In this document: positions 1 to 5,834 of the stretch, piece by piece
Layout: each line of letters starts with the position of its first letter
Numbering within the stretch: position 1 is the stretch's first letter
Origin: a bacterium UBP3_UBA1247
GTDB lineage: Bacteria > UBA3054
Length of the DNA stretch: 6,068 nucleotides
NCBI GenBank assembly: GCA_002308555.1
Contig: DBWD01000117.1
Coordinates: forward strand, 1-6,068
Reading direction: 5' to 3'
Notes under the pieces: model-generated
Databases searched by the model: none
The model's input: only the letters and a program-made list of their open reading frames with translations
Told to the model about the DNA's origin: nothing
Translations under genes and position numbers: made by a program

Positions 1-1271
1 ATCTCCTTGGCGCCGCGGCCGTCCGTCGCCGCTTTCTCGATCCTGGCCGTGACGGGAACGTTCAGAAGTCCGACGCAGCAGCTCTCGTCTTCCAGCGCGA
101 CCTTGAAGGCCAGCATCCTGTCGGTCCAATCGTAGCAGTGCTCGATGTGGTCCCTGCCAGGGTGCGCCGCGACCGTTACGGTGTATTCGCCGGGTCCCAG
201 CATGGGCGGAAGCTCGAAAGCGACCTCCAAGCCTTCGCCGGCCTTGAGCGCGGGCGTTTCCTTTTTCAGGAGCATGGTGTTGGTGCCGATGATCTCGTAG
301 CCCAGGCGGTCCCTTAAGGAGAAGCCGACGGTGGGCGGCTCGATGTCGTTCAGGGCTTTCACGGCGACTATAAGCTCGGCCCTGTGCCCGGCGAAGAGCG
401 TCCGCGTTTCGCAGCCGTCGCTGATGAGGGAAACTTTTTCGATGAGGGCCTCGAAGGAACCGGAGTGCTGCGGCTTGCTGTCTTTGGCTTCCTGCCGCTT
501 GCGCTCCAGGATGAAGGACTCCTTGTCGGCGTCGTCCCTGACGAGCAGCGTGTTGTAATAATTCAGGACGTTTTCCGGCGTGTCGTTGGCGATGATCCTG
601 CCCTTGTGCAAAAGCACGGCTGAATCGCAAAGCAGCTTCACGGCGCCGGGATCGTGGGAAACGAAAATAAGCGTCCCGCCCTTGGCGCGGAAATCTTTCA
701 GATACTTCAAACACTTCTGCTGGAAGTAGGCGTCCCCCACCGCCAGCGCCTCGTCGATGATAAGAATGTCGGGGTCGACGTTGGCGGCGACGGAGAAGCC
801 GAGTCTCAGCGCCATGCCGGTGGAATAGATGCGCAAGGGATGGTCGAGGAAGTCGCCCAATTCCGCGAACTCCACGATCGACTGCAGCCTCTGTTCAATG
901 TCGGCGTCGGAAAGTCCCAGCAGGCGCGCGTTGAGGTAAATGTTCTGGCGCCCGGTGAACTCCGGATGGAAGCCCGAGCCGAGCTCGAGCAGGCCGGCGA
1001 TGCGGCCGTTTATTTCGACGCTGCCCAAAGTCGGCGAAAGGGTCCCGCAGAGGATCTTCAGGAGCGTGCTCTTGCCGGCGCCGTTCACGCCGATGATGCC
1101 CAGCGAGCTTCCTTTCTTAACGGACAGGTCCACCTCTCTCAGCGCCCAGTAGGCCCAGTGGAAGGACATGCCCATGGGAGTGAGCCATTCCTTCAGCCTG
1201 TCCAGCGGACGGTCGTAAACGCGGAAGCGCTTGGAAAGGCCTTTTATCTCGATAACGTTTTCTTTATCCAT
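1..1271 (-). CDS. wzt: Wzt-type ABC transporter ATP-binding protein with C-terminal glycan-binding domain (3' end outside window)
   Basis: Cytoplasmic ATPase of an ABC exporter that, with the neighbouring permease, moves undecaprenyl-linked O-antigen-like polysaccharide across the inner membrane. My translation from the ATG at 1269-1271 gives 423 residues with no stop before the left edge. Visible in order: Walker A GVNGAGKST (61-69); the family-typical stretch LLELGSGFHPEFTG (94-107), with E96 where most ABC ATPases have the Q-loop glutamine; signature YSTGMALR (149-156); Walker B ILIIDE (169-174); D-loop LAVGD (176-180); H-loop H206. After a charged linker (about 245-272), residues 275-412 look like the beta-sandwich Wzt_C domain, with short motifs GFSLRD, GPGEYTV and HCYDW. 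That domain is known in E. coli O8/O9a to recognise the capped glycan end. The start lies 2 bases after the permease stop, with no clear ribosome binding site, so translational coupling is likely. Lysine codons are AAG-biased (17 AAG, 9 AAA), unlike the hydrolase gene two genes upstream. Confidence 0.93.
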   Translation of the reverse strand, partial: MDKENVIEIKGLSKRFRVYDRPLDRLKEWLTPMGMSFHWAYWALREVDLSVKKGSSLGIIGVNGAGKSTLLKILCGTLSPTLGSVEINGRIAGLLELGSGFHPEFTGRQNIYLNARLLGLSDADIEQRLQSIVEFAELGDFLDHPLRIYSTGMALRLGFSVAANVDPDILIIDEALAVGDAYFQQKCLKYLKDFRAKGGTLIFVSHDPGAVKLLCDSAVLLHKGRIIANDTPENVLNYYNTLLVRDDADKESFILERKRQEAKDSKPQHSGSFEALIEKVSLISDGCETRTLFAGHRAELIVAVKALNDIEPPTVGFSLRDRLGYEIIGTNTMLLKKETPALKAGEGLEVAFELPPMLGPGEYTVTVAAHPGRDHIEHCYDWTDRMLAFKVALEDESCCVGLLNVPVTARIEKAATDGRGAKE

Positions 1272-1273
1272 GA

Positions 1274-2131
1274 TCAGATCTGGTCGGGCAGTTCTTTTTT
1301 CAGCTTAAGGTAGAAGAGATTCCCCAGGACCGTGAAAACGATCCCGCAAAGCAAGAGCACCCCCAGGGTCGGGAAAAAGCTGCTCTGGGAAGGCAGAAGC
1401 TTCTGGGGCAGGAAATCGTAATAGACCACGTTCTCGTAGAAAAGGATCTGGAAAGCGCGGGAAAGATAATACAGCGGGTTGGCCAGCAAAAGCATCGGCC
1501 CGAAGGAGACGATCCTCTCTGTCAGTTCCCGGAAATAGACGATGGGGGTCATCCAGAACCAGACCTGCAGCGCGATGGAGACGAACTGCATCATGTCGCG
1601 GAAATAGGCCGTGGCCGTCGCCAGGAAGATCCCCAGGCCGTAGGTCATGAGCCCCTGCAGCAGGTAGACCAGCGGGAGCCAGACAAGGGAGGGCGGCAGG
1701 CGGTGGCCGGTGACGATCATGACGATCAGGAGAATGGCCTGCATGATGAAAAGGGTTATGAGGCCGGAGATGACCTGGTACAGGACCAGGATGGGGTGCG
1801 GAAAGGAGACCTTCTTGATAAGGTTGCTGTGGCTCAGGAAAGCCAGGGAGTTCCTGGTGAGCGTCTCGGAAAGGGTCAGCCAGGGAAGCAGACCGGAGCA
1901 GATGTAGATCGAAAGGGCGTAAGGGTCGTCGATCTCCGGGAAGCCCGCCCTGTCGGGAATGCGGGAGCCCACCACCCGGGCCAGGATGACGGCGTAAATG
2001 AAGATCTGCGCCAGGGGCTGCAGAACATTCCAGAAAACGCCGATGACTGATCCGGCGTAACGGCCCCGGAAATCCTGGACCACCAGATCCCACAAAAGCG
2101 CGCGGTAACGCCACAATTCGCGTATCAGCAT
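1274..2131 (-). CDS. wzm: Wzm/TagG-family ABC-2 type permease for polysaccharide export
   Basis: Membrane subunit (285 residues, normal family length) of the polysaccharide exporter whose ATPase is encoded immediately downstream. It is expected to form a dimer in the inner membrane and make the channel for a lipid-linked glycan. Family marks I can see: an N-terminal amphipathic start MLIRELWRYR, then RYAGSVIGVFWNVLQP (24-39); NLIKKVSFPHPIL (103-115); YFRDMMQ (176-182) followed by WMTPIVY (193-199); and NPLYYLSRAFQ (218-228). Hydrophobic segments lie near 28-52, 71-87, 112-140, 147-172, 183-200 and 253-275, consistent with the six-helix ABC2_membrane fold. The start ATG overlaps the end of the hydrolase gene by 7 bases (ATGCTGA). 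A GGAGG at 2151-2155 is 19 bases upstream of the ATG, too far to be a normal ribosome binding site. Wzm is the best fit because the ATPase carries a Wzt_C domain; teichoic acid or other capsule export is the alternative. Confidence 0.92.
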   Translation of the reverse strand: MLIRELWRYRALLWDLVVQDFRGRYAGSVIGVFWNVLQPLAQIFIYAVILARVVGSRIPDRAGFPEIDDPYALSIYICSGLLPWLTLSETLTRNSLAFLSHSNLIKKVSFPHPILVLYQVISGLITLFIMQAILLIVMIVTGHRLPPSLVWLPLVYLLQGLMTYGLGIFLATATAYFRDMMQFVSIALQVWFWMTPIVYFRELTERIVSFGPMLLLANPLYYLSRAFQILFYENVVYYDFLPQKLLPSQSSFFPTLGVLLLCGIVFTVLGNLFYLKLKKELPDQI

Positions 2132-2790
2132 AATTTCACGTAGGGGTTTTCCTCCGCTTCCGCTTTCACGGAAGTGGCTTCCCCGTGCCCCGGATAGATC
2201 AAGGTCTCCGGAGGCAGTGTTAAAAGTTTGTTCCTGATGCTGTCCATTAACGCCTGATAATTTCCGCCGGGGAAATCCGTGCGCCCGACGCTTTGGTGGA
2301 AAAGCGTGTCTCCGCTGAAGAGCGCGTTTTCCCCGCTTTCAGGATCGGAACAAAGGAAACAGCATCCGCCTTCCGTGTGGCCGGGCGTCCAGATCACTTT
2401 CCAATCCAGTCCGGCGGACCTGAACTCGTCCCCGTCCTCCAGTTCCGCGTCCGGCTCCCGGCAGGTTATGATCCTGTCCAGGAAAGACGAAAGATTGCGC
2501 TCCGGATCCATAAGCATCACGGCGTCTTTCTTATGAACGCAGACCTTGGCCTCGGGAAAAGCCTCCCTGAGTTCGTTAAGGGCGCCGACGTGATCGGCGT
2601 GGCCGTGGGTCAGAAGGATCGTTTTGACCTGAAGGTTCCGCTCTTTGATCTTAGCCAGCAGTTTGTCCCCCTCGTCCCCCGGATCGATGCAGACGCATTC
2701 CTGGCTTCCCGTTTTGGAGATCAGGTAGCAGTTGGCGCAAAGCTCCCCCAGGGGCAGGCAGCGCAGATAAATGTTTTTAAAATTATCCAT
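2125..2790 (-). CDS. Metallo-beta-lactamase-fold hydrolase, glyoxalase II-like
   Basis: A cytoplasmic metal-dependent hydrolase of 221 residues. The metal-binding set of the glyoxalase II branch is intact: THGHADH at 61-67 (H62, H64, D66, H67), H138 in TPGHTEG, D161 in FSGDTLF, and H202 in YPGHGE. The segment after D161, SVGRTDFPGG (167-176), is typical of short YcbL-like members of this family. These lack the C-terminal helical substrate-binding domain of classical GloB (about 250 residues), so hydroxyacylglutathione hydrolase activity is possible but the substrate cannot be named. The N-terminal motif CANCYLI (18-24) corresponds to the conserved N-C-Y of these enzymes. It has 11 cysteines in 221 residues (about 5%), including CCFLC at 143-147, which is unusual. 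It is the first gene after the promoter at 2799-2807 and overlaps the permease gene by 7 bases, so it is probably co-transcribed with the exporter. No Shine-Dalgarno sequence precedes the ATG. Confidence 0.9.
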   Translation of the reverse strand: MDNFKNIYLRCLPLGELCANCYLISKTGSQECVCIDPGDEGDKLLAKIKERNLQVKTILLTHGHADHVGALNELREAFPEAKVCVHKKDAVMLMDPERNLSSFLDRIITCREPDAELEDGDEFRSAGLDWKVIWTPGHTEGGCCFLCSDPESGENALFSGDTLFHQSVGRTDFPGGNYQALMDSIRNKLLTLPPETLIYPGHGEATSVKAEAEENPYVKLC

Positions 2791-2897
2791 ATAAGGATAT
2801 TATACCATAATGCGTCCCCCGTAAGGAAAGGGAAATCAAGCGCCGCGCTATCAGAAAAAAGAGAAGCCAAAACAGACGGGGCGGCAAGGAAAAAAGA
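2791..2897 (-). other. Intergenic gap between the membrane-protein block and the exporter block
   Basis: This is the only intergenic region of more than a few bases in the window. Read on the minus strand it begins just after the TGA of the TPR protein with a T-run (2890-2895), continues through a C-rich patch and a second T-run (2855-2860), then a small inverted repeat AGCGCGGCGCT around 2839-2849, and ends with the extended -10 promoter. The T-runs hint at transcription termination, but the best stem I can build before either run is about three pairs, so I do not call an intrinsic terminator. Read-through from the upstream block into the exporter genes therefore remains possible. Confidence 0.5.
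2799..2807 (-). promoter_or_regulatory. Extended -10 promoter for the hydrolase-wzm-wzt unit
   Basis: On the minus strand this site reads TGGTATAAT, a perfect match to the extended -10 consensus (TGNTATAAT), with the hexamer TATAAT at 2804-2799. The 17-base-spaced -35 position (2822-2827) reads TCCTTA, a poor match to TTGACA, which is acceptable for an extended -10 promoter. The usual start point, seven bases past the hexamer, falls at about 2792, only two bases before the ATG at 2790; initiation on the A of the ATG itself would also be within normal range. The transcript would therefore be leaderless or have a leader of one or two bases. The site sits in the only real gap of the cluster, an AT-rich stretch, which supports it as a true promoter rather than chance. 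Confidence 0.6.
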
Positions 2898-4394
2898 TCA
2901 TTCCCCGGCGCTTTTCAAAGCGGTCTCGATCTCTTTCAGCGCCTCCTCCACGAGGCGTTTCACCTCGGGGAGCTTCGACTTGAGAGATCTGGCCGTCAGA
3001 AGCTCCTCCCTCGCGCCTTGGAGGTCCCCCATCCCGGCCAGGCAGCAGGCCAGGTTGTAGTGAACTTCAACAGTCTGGGGGCGAAGTTCGACGGCTTTTC
3101 TAAGATAGGGCAAGGCCTCGGCATACCGCTCTTTTACCATAAGCGCTTGGCCGACGTTGGCGTTCACCCTGAAATTTTCGGGGGAATACCGCAGGTTGTC
3201 CCGCCAGATGATCTCCGGGTCGCTCCAATATAAATTGCGCCGGAAGGAGGCGTAGGTGAAAAGCAGAATGACAGCTATGAGGATAGCCGCGTTGATCGCG
3301 TTCTTTTTTTCGAAGAAAGTGAAAACAACGGCGATCAGTATTCCCGGGAGCGCGCAGTACAGGCGGTGTTCATAGAGCCCGTTGGGTATGAAAGTGGCCG
3401 CGGGCGCCAAGGAAAGCGCGAAAAAGCCCAGCCCGAACGCGAAGTAGGGCCACTTTTTCCTGCTGACAAAGGCGAACACCGCCAAAGCCAGCCAGAACAA
3501 TATCGCCAATATCACCCATGGCGAGGCGAAGCCCTCCGCAGGGACGTCGTATTCCAGCCTTAGACCGAAGGGCCAGAGGCACAGCCTCAGATAAACGGCC
3601 CATACTTTGAACTGCGTGGCGAAATAAGCCCAGATATCGGGCGTGTCGGCGTAAAGCCTATGCAGCGGCGAAAAGTCGAAACTGGCCCCCTTCCAAACTC
3701 CCGCGAAACGCAGAACAAGAAGGCAAAGGACGGCAAAGGCGGCCGCCGCAAGGGCAAGGTACTTTTTGTTTTCCTTAAAAAAAGATCTAAGGTCGGCGGA
3801 AGCGAAAACGAAATATCCCCAAAACGCTATCAAAGGCGCCACCGCCATGTTTTCCTTGCAAAAGAGGCCGCATATGAGGACGAAGAGCGCCGGGATATAA
3901 AAGAGCCTGTTCTTCAAGGCTAGCAAAAGGAAGATCAGATGCGCGATCATGAAGGTGAAGCACATCAGTTCCAGCCGCTGGACGATGTAGGTCACCGCCT
4001 GGGTCTGCGCCGGATGGGCCAGAAAAAGCGCGGCGCACAAAAAAGCCGGGAAACGCCTTTCCACGCTCTTTCCGACCGCTTCCTGCAAAAGCAAAAGGAA
4101 GCAATAAAACAGCCAGCCGTTCAGGATATGGATGAAGAGATTGACGAAATGGTACCAGAAAGTTTCCAGGCCGCAGAATCGGTAATTGGCCCAGAAGGTC
4201 AAAAACACCAGGAAACGTCCGGGCGAAAAGCGCCAGAGGCTCAAAAGGGACCCGTCTCGCAAGGCCGCGTTGTCAACTATGCAGCGGAAGTCGTCGAACT
4301 GCCAGGTCCCCCCAAAGGAGCTGAACCAGGCGCAAAGCGCCAGCAATAGCAGGACAAGAAAGTCCAGAAGCGTTGTCCTATGCTTACAGTCCAT
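2898..4394 (-). CDS. TMTC-like polytopic membrane protein with C-terminal TPR repeats, probable GT-C glycosyltransferase
   Basis: A 498-residue inner-membrane protein with roughly eleven hydrophobic segments between 9 and 382, followed by a soluble tail. It resembles the TMTC family (DUF1736 plus TPR), whose animal members O-mannosylate proteins; bacterial members are numerous but mostly uncharacterised. Supporting motifs are FDDFRCIVDN (33-42), with the paired acidic residues D34/D35 in the first external loop as in GT-C enzymes; AHPAQTQAVTYIVQR (126-140); CKENMAVAP (179-187); and YEHRLYCALPG (341-351), which corresponds to the family's E/D-R-x-Y-LP element. After LYWSDPEIIWRDNLRYSP the tail holds two TPR units (about 407-440 and 441-474) and a charged helix to the end, fewer repeats than many relatives carry. 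The ATG overlaps the preceding gene by 11 bases. GAGGA at 4397-4401 ends only two bases before the ATG, an unusually short spacing. The donor is probably a polyprenyl-phosphate sugar and the acceptor is unknown. The alternative is a non-catalytic member. Confidence 0.78.
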   Translation of the reverse strand: MDCKHRTTLLDFLVLLLLALCAWFSSFGGTWQFDDFRCIVDNAALRDGSLLSLWRFSPGRFLVFLTFWANYRFCGLETFWYHFVNLFIHILNGWLFYCFLLLLQEAVGKSVERRFPAFLCAALFLAHPAQTQAVTYIVQRLELMCFTFMIAHLIFLLLALKNRLFYIPALFVLICGLFCKENMAVAPLIAFWGYFVFASADLRSFFKENKKYLALAAAAFAVLCLLVLRFAGVWKGASFDFSPLHRLYADTPDIWAYFATQFKVWAVYLRLCLWPFGLRLEYDVPAEGFASPWVILAILFWLALAVFAFVSRKKWPYFAFGLGFFALSLAPAATFIPNGLYEHRLYCALPGILIAVVFTFFEKKNAINAAILIAVILLFTYASFRRNLYWSDPEIIWRDNLRYSPENFRVNANVGQALMVKERYAEALPYLRKAVELRPQTVEVHYNLACCLAGMGDLQGAREELLTARSLKSKLPEVKRLVEEALKEIETALKSAGE

Positions 4395-5832
4395 CGTCCT
4401 CGGCGGGCTTCTCCCCCAGTTCGTAGAGCGGAGTGCCGTCTATCTCGGTGAAAAGGTAGAAAGGCACCTTCTCGCTCTCGAAAAAGGCAAGCAGCGCCGG
4501 GGAATAAAAGAAGTTTCGCCGGTCTCTCGCGATGTCCCCGTTCACGAGAACGTTCCCGTTGACGAGTTCCGGAAACGTCAGGCGGTAATAGCGGTAAAAC
4601 TGTCCTGAGGTGTAGGGATCTTCGGAAAGCAGGCAGCTTCCGTAAGGCAATGACCCGAAAGTCTGCGCCAGCTTGGCCGCCTCGAAAGCGGAGCGCCGCT
4701 CCGGGCTTTCCAGGGAACTGTGAAGGGGAAGGATGACCAGCGCCAGGACCGCCAGGGGCAAAAGCACATACTTGGCCCCGGAACTGAAACAAACGATGAT
4801 CGCCTGGGCGGCGAAAAGCGCCAGGAAACCGTTCAGAAGCCAGAACCACTGCAAAGGATAGAAGTGATAGCTGGGCACGAGGAAAAGCAGGCTGGCCAGC
4901 AGAGCCGCGGCGAAAGCCAGCGCCAGAGGCCAAAGATCCTTGCCCGGCCGGCGGAAGAGGAAGCCCAGTATCAGCAGCGGCAAAAGGAAAAAAGGCGGCT
5001 TGCTGACGGCGTAAAAAGAGGCGCAGGAACCGCCCAGGCCGGCAAGCCAGGCGCCAGGACCGTAGCAGAAATAATTCTGCCAGAACTGTCCGTTGAGCAC
5101 CGCCTTCCAAAGACTGGCGAAAAGGGCGTCCCTGGTCACGAACTCGCATTTTTCGCCGGCGAAAACCACTTCCAGGATATAAACGTAAGGAAACAGCCCC
5201 AGGGCCAGCGACGCGAAAAGTCCCAGGAAATAAGAGCGCAGCGAGCCCCTTTTCCAGGCGTAAACAAAAATGACGGCGAAGAGCGGCAAAACGAAGAACA
5301 GGCCCAAGGGATCGTGGAAAGCCAGCAGGCCCGCAGGCAGCATTTTCACCCAGAGAGGCAGCTCTTCGCATTGGAAAAGATCGAAGAGAAGAAAAAGCAG
5401 CGCCAGGGACAAAGCCGTGGGCGTGGCTTCGGTGGCGCAGGCGGTGAGGAAAGGCAGGAAACTGACGGCGAAGACCGCCAGGAAAGGCGCCAGGTACCGC
5501 CCGCAGCGCCTGCGCAGGCCGTCGAAGAGCAGGCCGAGCCCCAGGGCCGTCAGAACCGCGGAAAAGAAAGCGGCCTGCGCCCCGAGGTCGAAGAAGATCC
5601 TCGTCCGGCAGAAATTGCGGAGCAGAACGGTGTACAAGGGAAAAAGGGGCGTGTGAGCCGCCCCTCCTTCCAGCGCGATGCAGGCGAATTTGGCGCTGTC
5701 CCCGTTGGAGAGCACGCCGCCCGGGCCGTACTGAAGTTTAAACGAGTAGACCGAAACTATCAGAAGGAAAAGCAGCGCTCCCGCGGCCGCGGGGCGCAAA
5801 AACTTTTCCGCGATAAGATCCAGCGCTTTCAC
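4384..5832 (-). CDS. DUF2723-like polytopic membrane protein, probable GT-C glycosyltransferase
   Basis: A 482-residue inner-membrane protein with about ten or eleven hydrophobic segments between 14 and 370 and a soluble C-terminal region of about 110 residues. I read it as a divergent DUF2723-type, PMT-related protein for these reasons. The first external loop has SNGDSAKF (42-49), with D45 at the position of the family's GDSGEF aspartate. This is followed by HTPLFPLYTVL (60-70), matching the usual HPPGYPLYTLL. ATEATPTALSLALL (133-146) aligns with the family's AEVYxLNxLF helix, and FHDPLGLFFVLP (172-183) with its NHxxxLxxLP helix. The tail LPYGSCLLSEDPYTSGQF (395-412) resembles the usual LPxxAxLxxxGDxxxF strand. 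GT-C enzymes of this kind transfer sugar from a polyprenyl-phosphate donor on the external face of the membrane; donor and acceptor here are unknown. The start is GTG, two bases after the OsmC stop. No ribosome binding site is evident, and an upstream in-frame CTG or ATT is possible. It overlaps the TMTC-like gene by 11 bases, so the pair is probably co-expressed. Confidence 0.7.
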   Translation of the reverse strand: MKALDLIAEKFLRPAAAGALLFLLIVSVYSFKLQYGPGGVLSNGDSAKFACIALEGGAAHTPLFPLYTVLLRNFCRTRIFFDLGAQAAFFSAVLTALGLGLLFDGLRRRCGRYLAPFLAVFAVSFLPFLTACATEATPTALSLALLFLLFDLFQCEELPLWVKMLPAGLLAFHDPLGLFFVLPLFAVIFVYAWKRGSLRSYFLGLFASLALGLFPYVYILEVVFAGEKCEFVTRDALFASLWKAVLNGQFWQNYFCYGPGAWLAGLGGSCASFYAVSKPPFFLLPLLILGFLFRRPGKDLWPLALAFAAALLASLLFLVPSYHFYPLQWFWLLNGFLALFAAQAIIVCFSSGAKYVLLPLAVLALVILPLHSSLESPERRSAFEAAKLAQTFGSLPYGSCLLSEDPYTSGQFYRYYRLTFPELVNGNVLVNGDIARDRRNFFYSPALLAFFESEKVPFYLFTEIDGTPLYELGEKPAEDDGL

Positions 5833-5834
5833 TT

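Noticed and set aside
654..1313. Plus-strand open frame (219 codons) opposite the ATPase gene
   Set aside because: The minus strand in this interval encodes an ABC ATPase with all catalytic motifs in order. The plus-strand product has no recognisable domain.
1305..2114. Second minus-strand frame (269 codons) inside the permease gene
   Set aside because: It is out of frame with the ABC-2 permease and rich in Pro, Arg, Gly and His, with no membrane segments.
2151..2155. GGAGG as a ribosome binding site for wzm
   Set aside because: It lies 19 bases before the ATG, outside the working range, and is explained by the Glu-rich codons (GCG GAG GAA) of the hydrolase C-terminus.
2839..2897. Possible intrinsic terminator after the TPR gene
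   Set aside because: There are two T-runs (2890-2895 and 2855-2860 on the transcript strand), but the stems before them are only about three pairs. The AGCGCGGCGCT inverted repeat is followed by TTGATTT rather than a U-tract. The evidence is too weak for a terminator call.
2293..3060. Plus-strand open frame (255 codons) spanning the hydrolase, the intergenic gap and the end of the TPR gene
   Set aside because: It runs across two real genes and their promoter region on the opposite strand without any domain signature, so it is best explained as chance.
4277..5371. Minus-strand open frame (364 codons) in another frame across the two membrane-protein genes
   Set aside because: It spans the junction of two well-supported genes, is Arg/Gly/Pro-rich low-complexity and resembles no family. 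It is a shadow frame produced by the GC-rich codons.
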